Assembly: GCF_002973525.1 (NCBI RefSeq)
Contig: NZ_PVEN01000003.1
Span: 186,001-250,000, forward strand
Direction of reading: 5' to 3'
Origin: Paraburkholderia sp. BL21I4N1
GTDB taxonomy: Bacteria; Pseudomonadota; Gammaproteobacteria; Burkholderiales; Burkholderiaceae
DNA length: 64,000 bases
Shown piece by piece: positions 35,713-44,590 of the stretch. The position numbers and the translations under genes are program-made. Numbering within the stretch: position 1 is the first letter of the stretch; every line of letters begins with the position of its first letter. The notes beneath the pieces were generated by a model. That model was not told the DNA's origin, did not search any database, and saw only the letters and a list, made by a program, of their open reading frames with translations.

Positions 35713-37251
35713 ATGGACATCAACCCGGCCGTGCCGTCGACGGATTCCGCCGACAACGACGTCAAGCTGTTGCACAAGATGGGCTACGCGCAGGAGCTGT
35801 CCCGCCGCATGGGCGCATTCTCGAACTTCGCGGTGTCGTTCTCGCTGATCTGCATTCTGTCGGGCGGCATCACGTCGTTCCAGATGGGATTGTCGGCGGC
35901 GGGCGGCGCGTCGATCGGGCTCGGCTGGCCGCTCGGCTCGCTGTTCGCGCTGGTGGTGGCCGCGGCGATGGCGCAGATCGCCTCGTCGTATCCGACCGCG
36001 GGCGGGCTCTATCACTGGAGTTCGATTCTCGGCGGCAAGACGTGGGGCTGGCTCACCGCGTGGCTGAATCTACTCGGCCTCGTGTTCGTGGTCGCCGCCA
36101 TCAACTACGGCACCTACGATCCGTTCTTCCGCACGCTGATCGCGCCGATGTTCGGCGTGAACCCCGATTCGTTGGGCTGGTGGCAACAGACGCTGTTTCT
36201 CACGGTGATCACGGCGTCGCAAGCGTTTCTCAATCATCGCGGCATTCGTATCACGAGCAAGATCACCGACCTGTCGGGCTATCTGATCTTCGTGGTGACG
36301 ATTCTGCTGGTGGGCTCGCTACTCGCTTACTCGCCGGTGAAGATCGATCTGTCGCGTCTCTATACGTTCACCAACTTCACCGGCGTGGAGGGTGGCGCGT
36401 GGCCGAAGCAGACCATGGTCGTCGCGTTTCTGTCGGGCCTGCTGCTGACCGCCTATACGATCACCGGCTTCGATGCCTCCGCGCACACCTCTGAGGAGAC
36501 GCACGAGGCGGCGCGCAACGTGCCGCGCGGCATCGTCGGTTCGGTATTCTGGTCGACGACCTTCGGCTACGTGATGGTCTGCGCCTTTGTGTTGGTGATG
36601 CCGGACATCGGCGCGGCAGTGAAGCAGGGCACGGGCTTCTTCGAGGCGATTCTCGCGCCGATTCCGGGGCCGTTGCGCATCGTGATCGAACTGCTGATGT
36701 TCTTCATCAACTACGTATGCGGTCTCGCGGCGGTGACATCGACCTCGCGGATGATGTTCGCGTTTGCCCGCGACGGCGGTCTGCCGGCCTCGAAGTGGCT
36801 GCGTAAAGTGAACGCGACGCATCGCACGCCGGGCGCGGCGATCTGGACGTCGGCGGTGCTGGCGATCGTGGTCACACTGTACGGCGATGCCTTCACGGTG
36901 TTGAGTGCCGGCAGCGCGGTGTTCCTGTTCATCTCGTACGCAATGCCGATTGCCGCCGGCATTTTCGCCGAAGGCCGCACGTGGACCGAGAAAGGTCCGT
37001 TCCAGTTGGGCATGCTGTCGAAGCCGTTCGCGGTCGCGGCGGTCTTCGGTGCGCTGGTGCTTGCGTATGTTGGCATGCAGCCGCCGAATCAGAAAGTGGT
37101 GTACGTGATCGTCGGTTTGCTCGCGGTGCTGCTGGCGATCTGGTACGGCGCAGGCGTGCGCAAGAGCTTCGCGGGGCCGCCGATCGGCAAGCTGTCGAAG
37201 GAGCGCGAACAGGAACTGAGCGGTCTGGAAGGGCAGTTGGGAGAAAGCTGA
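35713..37251 (+). CDS. APC superfamily permease (ACT amino acid/choline transporter family)
   Basis: A 512-residue, 12-TM permease. The N-terminal MGAFSNFAVSFSLICILSGGITSF, SYPTAGGLYHWSSILGGKTWG and GFDASAHTSEETHEAARNVPRGI are characteristic of the ACT branch, which includes GABA, choline and ethanolamine-type transporters. An AAAGGA ribosome site precedes the ATG. It lies in the same transcript direction as the SDR gene. It probably imports the amine or amino acid that the SDR oxidises, which is inference from context. Confidence 0.9.
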   Translation: MDINPAVPSTDSADNDVKLLHKMGYAQELSRRMGAFSNFAVSFSLICILSGGITSFQMGLSAAGGASIGLGWPLGSLFALVVAAAMAQIASSYPTAGGLYHWSSILGGKTWGWLTAWLNLLGLVFVVAAINYGTYDPFFRTLIAPMFGVNPDSLGWWQQTLFLTVITASQAFLNHRGIRITSKITDLSGYLIFVVTILLVGSLLAYSPVKIDLSRLYTFTNFTGVEGGAWPKQTMVVAFLSGLLLTAYTITGFDASAHTSEETHEAARNVPRGIVGSVFWSTTFGYVMVCAFVLVMPDIGAAVKQGTGFFEAILAPIPGPLRIVIELLMFFINYVCGLAAVTSTSRMMFAFARDGGLPASKWLRKVNATHRTPGAAIWTSAVLAIVVTLYGDAFTVLSAGSAVFLFISYAMPIAAGIFAEGRTWTEKGPFQLGMLSKPFAVAAVFGALVLAYVGMQPPNQKVVYVIVGLLAVLLAIWYGAGVRKSFAGPPIGKLSKEREQELSGLEGQLGES

Positions 37252-37303
37252 GCGAGTAGCGAGTACCTTCGAACCATCCAGGTACCCGCCTACATCCCGT
37301 CAT

Positions 37304-39253
37304 TTACATACCGACGTAACCCACCGGCACGGTCGAGTTCGCCTGAGCAACCGACGCGTTATTCGACACCACATACACCGGCGATTCGGTCAGATTCAGC
37401 GTCAACGCACCGTTGCTGTAGTTCACGGTCGACGCATTGCCCATCATGTCTATCAGCTTGACCGTACCGTTCGTACCCGGCGCATCGACGGTGAGGGTGT
37501 ACGGCACGCTATAGGTCGAGCTGAAACCGCTGCTCGCACTCCACGCGTTATTGTTGTGCGTCCACAAAGCCGTAATCACCGCACCGTTGTTCAGTTGCTG
37601 GAACGCGTATGCGTACACGCCGTTCGGCGCGCCGTTCACCGGACCCAGCGTCGTGGTGCCGTCGAGCGTATGGGTCATGGCGCTGAGCGCCATGGCGACC
37701 GGTTTCGGGCTGATGTTGCTCGCACCGAACGCGCCTTGCGCGTCGTTCAGATCGAAGAACGTGCCGTAGCCGACTTCGCCCGGATAATCCGCGCCGTAGA
37801 ACACGTACGTCTGATTCGCGCCTTCACCCAGCGTGATGATGTGCATGCGCGCCGCGACAGCCGCTTGCGCGTACAGCACGTTGGCGGTCGGGTAATTCGG
37901 ACCGTACGCGCTGCCGAGGTCGTAGCTGATGCCGGCTTCGGTGGAGAACAGCTTCATACCCGGACGGTAGTCGGTGGCCATTTCGGCGCGCAGCGCCTGC
38001 ATCTGGCCGCGCAGCGAACCCGACGCGGTCGACGGATCGCTGTCGTAGCGCTCCGGCGGATGCGACGGCGAGGTGCCGGCGTCGTAGTAACCGTGCGTGG
38101 CGACCGCGTCGATGTATTGACCGAAGCCGAGCGGCGCGAGGCGCTTGAGGCGCGTCGTGGTCAGGCTCGGGAATGCATCGGTCGGGCCCATCACCACCGC
38201 GTGCGGATCGGTCGAATGCAGGCCTTGATAGACAGACTGGTACAGCGCGACGAAGTTGGCGTCGGTGTCGGTCCAGAACTCGTTCGGCTCCCACGTCACC
38301 TGGTAATAGTTGGCCGATTGATTCGGGAAGTAGGTCGAGCGAATCGTGTTGGATTCGGTGCCCACGCGGCTCATGTAGTTCTGGTAGTACGACAGGTTGG
38401 TCGGCACGCTGACGTCGTCCTGGAACGCGCCGGTGCTGCTCGCCCACGCCGGAATTCCGTCGAGGCGGATCAGGCGCATCACGTTGCCGGACTTGTAGAA
38501 CGGATCGAGCGTGCTGGTGGCGGGGTTGAACGTGTTGGCGCCATTCGGCTCCATGGTCGACATCTCGCGGTCGTCGATCGTCGACGAGATGCCGAGGTCG
38601 GCGAGCACCGGACCGTTGTCGTTCGCGCCCTGCATGCCGAAGCGGTGTTGCTCCTGGCGCGCGTAGGTGACCGCCGGCACGACGCCGGACAGATTCGCCA
38701 GCACGCCGAAGGTGGCGATACCGACCGGCCGCGTGCCGGCTTGCGGCAACTGGCCGCCATTTTTTGCCAGGGTACCGGTCGCGGCGAAATAGCCGGCGAG
38801 CGTCGACGAGCAATTCAGCGTGATCGTGGTGGAGCCGTTCGGCACCGGTGCGCTGCCGCTCGCCGCGACTTTGCCGAGCGTGTCCGTGACGGCCCAGTTC
38901 AGCGTGTCCGCGCCGGGCACGTTGGTGGTGAACGCGAGCTGGAACGTGCTGCCCGACGGGAAGATGCGGGTGCCGTCGGCGCTAGGCGTGTCGGCGGAAA
39001 GCGTGGCGCTGCCCGAACCCGACGAGTTGGCCGGCGCCGCGCAGCTCATGGCCGCGTTGGAGGTGCCCGCCGCGTTCAGCGTGGTGCTGCCGCTGCCGGT
39101 CGTGCCGCCGGTGCCGTTCGTGCCGTTGGCGGTGGTGCCGCCGTTGGCCTGGGTCGCCGCCGTGCTGGTGGCGCCGTTACCGCCGCCGCCACCGCCGCCA
39201 CAGGCTGCGAGCGCGAGCGAAAGGGTCGAGAGTACGAGTAGTTGCGATTTCAT
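37304..39253 (-). CDS. Secreted glycosidase-like lipoprotein (clan A TIM-barrel type)
   Basis: A 649-residue lipoprotein. The signal peptide ends in LSLALAAC, with the lipid-modified Cys18 followed by seven Gly and a long Gly/Thr/Asn/Ser linker (to about residue 80). A beta-rich domain covers about 85-165, then a TIM-barrel-like catalytic region. Candidate acid/base Glu E322 lies in YYQVTWEPNEFW and candidate nucleophile E439 in LFSTEAGISYD, the spacing seen in GH39-like clan A hydrolases. The position before Glu is Trp rather than the usual Asn. A paralogue lies at 44591-46912. It probably trims or degrades the exopolysaccharide made by the adjacent locus. Confidence 0.78.
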   Translation of the reverse strand: MKSQLLVLSTLSLALAACGGGGGGGNGATSTAATQANGGTTANGTNGTGGTTGSGSTTLNAAGTSNAAMSCAAPANSSGSGSATLSADTPSADGTRIFPSGSTFQLAFTTNVPGADTLNWAVTDTLGKVAASGSAPVPNGSTTITLNCSSTLAGYFAATGTLAKNGGQLPQAGTRPVGIATFGVLANLSGVVPAVTYARQEQHRFGMQGANDNGPVLADLGISSTIDDREMSTMEPNGANTFNPATSTLDPFYKSGNVMRLIRLDGIPAWASSTGAFQDDVSVPTNLSYYQNYMSRVGTESNTIRSTYFPNQSANYYQVTWEPNEFWTDTDANFVALYQSVYQGLHSTDPHAVVMGPTDAFPSLTTTRLKRLAPLGFGQYIDAVATHGYYDAGTSPSHPPERYDSDPSTASGSLRGQMQALRAEMATDYRPGMKLFSTEAGISYDLGSAYGPNYPTANVLYAQAAVAARMHIITLGEGANQTYVFYGADYPGEVGYGTFFDLNDAQGAFGASNISPKPVAMALSAMTHTLDGTTTLGPVNGAPNGVYAYAFQQLNNGAVITALWTHNNNAWSASSGFSSTYSVPYTLTVDAPGTNGTVKLIDMMGNASTVNYSNGALTLNLTESPVYVVSNNASVAQANSTVPVGYVGM

Positions 39254-39479
39254 CGATCTGTAAGCCTTGCGTTGCTGATGATTCGCCCAACTCATCGCGC
39301 AAGGCGCGTGGGGAGTCCGGGCGAACAACGGGGTTCATTTGCAGACCGGCCGATCAACGAAGGGTCGGCACTGGCCATCTGATGTGCGCAACGATCCGGT
39401 TGCGCCAGGGTGATGCCTTCCCGGGTTGTCGGCCCCAAACACGTTTCTCTGCAGTGAATTTCAAGTCGTACGAATCCAC

Positions 39480-39495
39480 CGTGACGTGAGTCACG
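39480..39495. promoter_or_regulatory. CRP-type operator candidate
   Basis: CGTGACGTGAGTCACG contains GTGA-N6-TCAC exactly, the core of the CRP/Clp-family site, within a perfect 6-bp inverted repeat with a 4-bp spacer. It lies about 230 bp upstream of the glycosidase lipoprotein gene. Binding is inferred from the motif only. Confidence 0.5.
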
Positions 39496-39666
39496 TCTGA
39501 CCTGGCGGAAACGAACGACCCGGGGAAGGTACGACGAAAACAACCGACGTTTCGCAGCACAGCGTATGCATCGCAGCGTGCGAACTCGCTGCACTGATCA
39601 ATGCAGCTTTTACTGTGCTGTAAGTAACATAAAGCAGCGATTGGGAAGAATCGACCGTCACCATAC

Positions 39667-39702
39667 CGACTCGTCTGTTTAAAAGAAGTAACGAGTCGTT
39701 AC
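39667..39702. promoter_or_regulatory. Nested palindromes, operator candidates
   Basis: An 8-bp inverted repeat, CGACTCGT (39667-39674) with ACGAGTCG (39691-39698), spaced by 16 bp, overlaps a separate perfect palindrome GTAACGA-G-TCGTTAC (39688-39702). Both lie in the AT-rich divergent region and could be alternative or cooperative repressor sites. Confidence 0.45.
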
Positions 39703-39765
39703 GTATGAACAAATACGCGGTACTAATTGCATTGTTCTCATCAAAATTTATGTAAGGAGAAACTA

Positions 39766-39819
39766 GTGCTTTTCCGCCATGTTGAAATAGGGTCGAAGAT
39801 CTACGGAACGGATACCTAA
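39766..39819 (+). CDS. Possible 17-residue leader peptide
   Basis: A GTG frame encodes a peptide starting MLFRHVEIGSK and ending YGTDT, followed by TAA. It is preceded by a perfect AAGGAG site 7 bp upstream, the best ribosome site in this intergenic region. It lies about 290 bp before the glycosyltransferase. There is no family evidence, so it may be a regulatory leader or chance. Confidence 0.25.
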   Translation: MLFRHVEIGSKIYGTDT

Positions 39820-40106
39820 CTAAGTGAGGCGCCTAATCCGCAGAGAAATGGGCGTTAGCGCTCATTGCATAGCGGGAGAAGCCTTGGAGATGGCGGAGAA
39901 GCGCTGTACCTTCGGTGTAAGGTTTCTTCGCGACTCGGAATGTTTAGCGAACCTGTCGCCGTTTTAACGAGACCATGGCGCGTTCCGTACCGGCAACGCG
40001 CCAGATAAAAGATGATGGGAAGCCGGCGTCATTTGGGGCCCGAACTTGGCGGGATCGACTTCTTCATCCGTTGCGCAAAATAGGCGGTTATCCAGAGAGA
40101 TCAATC

Positions 40107-41192
40107 GTGAGAATTCTTCAACTGGTTCACGCACCGCGGTTGTCCGGGGCAGAAGTACTCGTCAAAGGGCTCGCCATTCATCATCAGCGTGGCGGCCATG
40201 AAGTCTGTATGACGTCGCTGCTGCCGCAGCAGAGCGACTTCGCGGATATCCGCGCCGAATTGCAGGCGGCGGGTGTCACCTGCATGTTTCCCGAAGTTCG
40301 CCATGGGCGAATCGGCAAGCTGCTGCATCTGTATCGCGTGGTGCGCCGTTTCCGGCCGGACTTTATCGTCGCGCATGCCACGCTGGCCGCAATGTATGTG
40401 CGCCTGCTGCCGGTTCATACGCCGATCGCGTGGGTGATGCATTCGGGCGTCAACGACTTCGAGAACAGCGCGCTGAAGCGCGCCGAGCGCCTGCTGTCAC
40501 GTCGCGCGCAAGCGATCATCGGCGTGTCGCAACAGAATATCGACGACTACCTGCGCGAGATCGGCCGGCATCCGTCGATGGTGGTGATCCCCAATGGCGT
40601 GGACGCCTCGCAGTTCGCCGAATACGGCGACGAGCCGGCGCCCGCTTTGCACGTGCCGGCCAAGCAGATCGTCCAGCTCGGCCGCTATATGGATTGCAAG
40701 AGCCAACTGCATACGGTGCGTGCTTTCGAACGCGTGCTGCAAACCGAACCGGCTGCGCGTCTGCTGTTGTGCGGTGTCGTTGAAGATGTCGCCTATCACG
40801 CGGCGGTCGTGGCGCTCGTCGAGCAACTCGGCTTGCAGGACAAGGTGCAGGTGTGCGGGCCGCGTTCTGACGTGGCCGCGATTCTGCGTTCGTCGCGCGT
40901 GTTTGCGATGCCGTCGCGCTTCGAGGCGCAGAGCATTGGTTTTCTGGAAGCGCTGGCCTCGGGTATTCCGGTTGTCGCTAACCGGATTGCCTCGTTCGGA
41001 TTCGCGACGGCATTCGGCAGTGTGAGCCTGGTCGATACCGCCGATCCCGATGCCTACGGCAACGCCTTGCTGCATGCGCTCGACATGCCGCGCGCCGACC
41101 GGCAACTGTCGGGCTACACGCTCCACGACACCGCGGACCGCTATATGACGATCGCGCGTAAATTCGTGCAGCCGTTGCAAGTCTCCGCCTGA
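40107..41192 (+). CDS. Glycosyltransferase family 4
   Basis: A GT-B fold enzyme of about 361 residues. The N-terminal beta strand is VRILQLVHAPRLSGAEVLV. The C-terminal nucleotide-sugar domain carries KQIVQLGRYMDCKSQ, VQVCGPRSDV and the EX7E-type block SRFEAQSIGFLEALASGIPVV. The GTG at 40107 is preferred because the fold starts there. An in-frame ATG at 39975 would add 44 residues of no recognisable structure; both ribosome sites are weak. It adds a sugar to a lipid-linked exopolysaccharide intermediate at the inner membrane; donor and acceptor are unknown. It is the leftmost transferase of the locus. Confidence 0.82.
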   Translation: MRILQLVHAPRLSGAEVLVKGLAIHHQRGGHEVCMTSLLPQQSDFADIRAELQAAGVTCMFPEVRHGRIGKLLHLYRVVRRFRPDFIVAHATLAAMYVRLLPVHTPIAWVMHSGVNDFENSALKRAERLLSRRAQAIIGVSQQNIDDYLREIGRHPSMVVIPNGVDASQFAEYGDEPAPALHVPAKQIVQLGRYMDCKSQLHTVRAFERVLQTEPAARLLLCGVVEDVAYHAAVVALVEQLGLQDKVQVCGPRSDVAAILRSSRVFAMPSRFEAQSIGFLEALASGIPVVANRIASFGFATAFGSVSLVDTADPDAYGNALLHALDMPRADRQLSGYTLHDTADRYMTIARKFVQPLQVSA

Positions 41193-41251
41193 CGCCTGCC
41201 TGTACTTCGCGTTACTTCCCACCTGAATCCTGTCGTCTCGTCCCGCCCGCG

Positions 41252-43633
41252 TTATGGCGCGAGGCGGTCGATTCGCAGCGTCTCCGAAAACAGTCCCGGC
41301 AATTCGCCCAATTCCTGCGCGGCGCCGAGCGCGAGATTCTGTCCCGCCGGATAGAGCGTCAACGCCGGTGCGCCGCCAGTGAAATAGAAATTGCCGAGCG
41401 TCGCGTCCACCCTCCGATACAGCACGAGCGCCGTGCGGCGCCGGTCGCGTACGAACACCGGAAACACATCCGACCACGACATACCGTGCAACGCCGCCGC
41501 GTGGATCGGTGCGCTTGCCGGTTGGCTCAGGTCGAGCGTGGCGACGTCGATCAGCGCGTCGTCGTTCGACCCGTCGAGATGCGGAGTCAGCAGGATCAGC
41601 GTGCTGCGGTCCGGTCCCTGCACCGCGCCGGTCGCGACCTTCACGAAGCCAGGGACGAAACTCGCCGGCAGTAGTTTGCGTTCGCCGACGTTCATGTGCG
41701 TGCCGTCGTTGGCAATCGGCGTGACGGCAAGCCGTCCGTCTCGTTCCTCCACCGCGACCAGCGACGCACGCGAACCTGGCGCCTCGATCGTCAGCAGATC
41801 GGCGTTCCGCGCGACGGATTTCGCCTGAGCGAAGAGCGTCGGTGCGGACCCGGTAGCGCGCTGCGATGCCGCGACCCAAAGATCGAGTCCGCTATCGGCG
41901 CGCTGCTGCGCGATCAGCACACTGGCGCGGCCGGCTCCGGTGAAGTCCGCGGCCACATATTGCTGCGTCAGTTCCGGCTTGAACGCGGGCCCGGTTTGCA
42001 GCCACAGACGCGGCGCGTCGAAGCGATTGCCGTTGCTACGTAGCAGCCAGAACGCGGTGCCGCCTTGACGTGCGGTGATCGCCATCAGATCCGCGCGGCC
42101 GTCGCCGTCGAAATCGCCGAGTAGAAAACGCACGCTGTCGAAGCACAGCGCGTTGCCGGCGCAACTCGGTGCGGTGGCTTGCGGATCGAAGGGCACCGCG
42201 CTCGCGTACCACGGCGCAGGCGGCGTGTTCTTCGCGAGCGACGCGGCATAGACATTGAAGCCCGGGCCGTCGTGTTGGCGCTGCACATACACCGCGGATT
42301 GCTCGCCGCTACCGCTCACGTCGCCCGCCATTGCGCCGGCGAGCCGCAGATCGTTCGCCTGGGTGTGCTGCGTGGCCGCCCAGCGAAAGCGCGTGGTCAA
42401 CGCCGCGCAGCCGCGCATGGTGAGCTTGCCGCCGGTTTCGCCCAGGCAATGCCGCATGGGCGTATAGACGAGACCGAAGTCCCACGGCGTCCAGCGTTGC
42501 GCGATGTCCCACTGATCGCAGGTCTCGCCGCTCAGATAGCCGTCGCGCTCCGCCATGCATTGCGACGTCGCCACGCTGACGAGCGCGGCATTGCGTGAAT
42601 TGCCGGGATACGTGGGGAGCGGCGCCCAGCGCCACTGCTGATCGGTTGAGCTGTTACAGGCGGCGAGCGTCGGCGCGCGGCCGGGGCCGGTCGAGGTCAG
42701 GCATTGACTCGCGGCCGCGTTGAAAAGCTGGATCGGATGCGACTGGAAATCCGCCACGCGACGATCGCTGCGATCGGCGAACGCGTAGCGGCGCGCGATC
42801 CAGTTGCCGTCCCATTGAAACTCGCCGAACACATGCGACGACTCGCTACCGTCGATCGAAAAATAGCTGGCGACGATATCGCGCTTGCGCTGCACTTCGG
42901 CGCCAGGAAGATTGGCGGGCCAGCCGCCGGTCGGGTAGGTGACGTGATAGACAATCGGCACGCTTTTGCCGAGCGTTTGCGCGACGTGCCGTGTAATACG
43001 CGCGGCGTAAATATGATCGGGATGCTCGATGAACGGCACGGTGTCCGGATTGAGCGTGTAGATGAGCGTGGCTTGCGCGAGGATCGCTTGCAGTGTGGCC
43101 GACAAGCCGTCGCGGTCGTATTGCACGCGTACGGTGCCGTTGTCGTTCAGCGGATAAGTGGAGAGCGTGGCGTGTTGTTCCCACAGAAGTCCGAGCGGCA
43201 CGCGACCGCCGCGCACGCCGCCGCCGGGCAGGCGCAATTCGAGCAGATGCAGCTGAGGCTTCGCTTTCAGCACCATCTGATGCACGAGTTTGCCGGCGAT
43301 CGTCACGTTCGACTCGATCCAGTCGTTCGGTACGCCGGCCATGCGTGCATAGGCGAGCCGCGAGGCGCGTTCGCGCGTTTGCACATAAGCGAAGTTGCCG
43401 CCGTTGGCGCCGCCGATCAGATGCACGGTGGTGACGCACCAGCCGGCGTCGAGATGCTCGGCGATGGCGGGGTCGACGAACAGCAGGTCGTCGTCGAGAT
43501 GGGCCACCACGGTAACGAGTGTGCCGGCGCTGCAGCCGGCCGCGCGCGCGATGCCCGGCAACGCGGCGAGCCACACCATCACAAGCAAAGCAAAGGATGA
43601 AACGCGAACGAGCCTGGCTGCCGTTGATCGCAT
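41252..43633 (-). CDS. Secreted PIG-L/LmbE deacetylase fused to ricin-type lectin and VCBS/FG-GAP repeats
   Basis: A 793-residue exported protein with a signal peptide at about 1-33. The PIG-L domain follows with metal ligands in VVAHLDDDL (H45, D47, D48; the usual AHPDDE with Pro changed to Leu) and HPDH (204-207). A ricin B-lectin-like section at about 295-400 shows repeated Q-x-W blocks such as TDQQWRW and AQRWTPW. FG-GAP/VCBS-like repeats run from about 500 to the end (LLGDFDGDGRADLM). PIG-L enzymes remove N-acetyl groups from amino sugars. Fusion to two carbohydrate-binding modules suggests action on an extracellular polysaccharide. The start at 43633 gives a clean signal peptide; the longer frame would need TTG. 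Confidence 0.82.
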   Translation of the reverse strand: MRSTAARLVRVSSFALLVMVWLAALPGIARAAGCSAGTLVTVVAHLDDDLLFVDPAIAEHLDAGWCVTTVHLIGGANGGNFAYVQTRERASRLAYARMAGVPNDWIESNVTIAGKLVHQMVLKAKPQLHLLELRLPGGGVRGGRVPLGLLWEQHATLSTYPLNDNGTVRVQYDRDGLSATLQAILAQATLIYTLNPDTVPFIEHPDHIYAARITRHVAQTLGKSVPIVYHVTYPTGGWPANLPGAEVQRKRDIVASYFSIDGSESSHVFGEFQWDGNWIARRYAFADRSDRRVADFQSHPIQLFNAAASQCLTSTGPGRAPTLAACNSSTDQQWRWAPLPTYPGNSRNAALVSVATSQCMAERDGYLSGETCDQWDIAQRWTPWDFGLVYTPMRHCLGETGGKLTMRGCAALTTRFRWAATQHTQANDLRLAGAMAGDVSGSGEQSAVYVQRQHDGPGFNVYAASLAKNTPPAPWYASAVPFDPQATAPSCAGNALCFDSVRFLLGDFDGDGRADLMAITARQGGTAFWLLRSNGNRFDAPRLWLQTGPAFKPELTQQYVAADFTGAGRASVLIAQQRADSGLDLWVAASQRATGSAPTLFAQAKSVARNADLLTIEAPGSRASLVAVEERDGRLAVTPIANDGTHMNVGERKLLPASFVPGFVKVATGAVQGPDRSTLILLTPHLDGSNDDALIDVATLDLSQPASAPIHAAALHGMSWSDVFPVFVRDRRRTALVLYRRVDATLGNFYFTGGAPALTLYPAGQNLALGAAQELGELPGLFSETLRIDRLAP

Positions 43634-43789
43634 AATGATTCGATGCCCTGAAGGAGGGCTCAATCATACTTCAGCGGAATGGCGTGGCGCGTGGGCGAAC
43701 TCACAGTGGGGACGCGTTCGCGAGCGGTTGGGCAGGCGGGACGGCGAGCGCGGCGGTCGAGCCGCGCGGCTTGATTGACGCTGGCGCGG

Positions 43790-44242
43790 TTAGCGGAAGT
43801 AAGCCTTGGTGTTGTCGTGAACGTCGGCGCGCGCGAGCAATTCCGTCGGCGTCAGCCAGAGATAACCGCTGTGCTGATCGGGCCGCCCGATCGGCGCCGT
43901 GCTGGCGAGCGTCAACGCATACGCGAGCACGATGTAGTGAGTCGTCACGTCGGGCTCGTCGGCGAAGTTGTCGTTGTAGTGATGTTCGAACACGCCCTCG
44001 AAGCGCGCGCCCGACCGCTTCAATCTGGCAATACCCAGTTCGGCGTCGGCGATGCGTGCGAAGGCGGTGTCGAGGGTTTCGTCTTTATGGATGCGTCCGC
44101 CGGGGACGAACCAGGTACCGCGCGCGGGGCGGTTGCGCCGGTGACCGATCAGCACGCGGCCCTCGTGATCGCTGACGATCAGGTCGATCGCGATCAGCGG
44201 CGTCAGGCGGACGATGTCCAGGAAGTCCATCTCGGTCAGCAT
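43790..44242 (-). CDS. gmm: GDP-mannose mannosyl hydrolase (Nudix)
   Basis: A 150-residue Nudix protein very similar in layout to WcaH/Gmm. It begins with an N-terminal FLDIVRLTPLIAIDLIV and has the modified Nudix box GGRIHKDETLDTAFARIADAELG, which lacks one canonical Glu as in known GDP-mannose hydrolases, followed by HYIVLAYAL. It hydrolyses GDP-mannose (and GDP-glucose) to GDP and free sugar, limiting the GDP-mannose pool. A GGAG ribosome site precedes the ATG. It fits beside manC, gmd and fcl of the same locus, as in colanic acid clusters. Confidence 0.9.
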   Translation of the reverse strand: MLTEMDFLDIVRLTPLIAIDLIVSDHEGRVLIGHRRNRPARGTWFVPGGRIHKDETLDTAFARIADAELGIARLKRSGARFEGVFEHHYNDNFADEPDVTTHYIVLAYALTLASTAPIGRPDQHSGYLWLTPTELLARADVHDNTKAYFR

Positions 44243-44324
44243 GTGATCTCCGGCAAAACAGGTGGCGCGTCGCTATCGCTAACGCGCGAGGTCCGGTCGA
44301 CGCGCCGCCACGGTCACGGCCTTG

Positions 44325-44471
44325 CTAATAGTCGCGATGCTCATCGTCTTTAGTCAGCCGGCTCGTCACGCTCGCGAGGAAAAGCGCGAGCAACACCGCG
44401 CCGATCGTCGCGAACAGAAACGCGCCGACCATCGCGGCCAGCACCAGCAAGGTCCATGCAAGGCCGTTCAT
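44325..44471 (-). CDS. Small single-pass membrane protein (48 aa)
   Basis: A 48-residue frame: MNGLAWTLLVLAAMVGAF, continuing hydrophobic to about residue 34, then the charged tail SRLTKDDEHRDY. One or two TM segments with a short cytosolic tail are likely. The composition is far from random shadow frames. No good ribosome site is visible, so it is only moderately supported. It lies between gmm and the second glycosidase, all on the minus strand. Confidence 0.45.
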   Translation of the reverse strand: MNGLAWTLLVLAAMVGAFLFATIGAVLLALFLASVTSRLTKDDEHRDY

Positions 44472-44590
44472 AGCAAGGCGTCGGCTTCTGCGTATCGAGT
44501 TTCATGCTAACCCGTGGCCGCGCGAATGCTGTGTGCGCCAATCATCACCAGCCCTGTCATATCACGACGAACTACCGTCGGATCGCGCCG

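Larger units (their letters stand above)
39254..40106. promoter_or_regulatory. Large divergent regulatory region at the left edge of the exopolysaccharide locus
   Basis: About 850 bp between the leftward glycosidase gene and the rightward glycosyltransferase, with several symmetric sites listed separately: GTGA-N6-TCAC at 39481-39494, an 8-bp inverted repeat at 39667-39698 and a 15-bp palindrome at 39688-39702. The segment 39600-39800 is AT-rich. The density of symmetric elements suggests a complex, regulated promoter. Confidence 0.55.
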
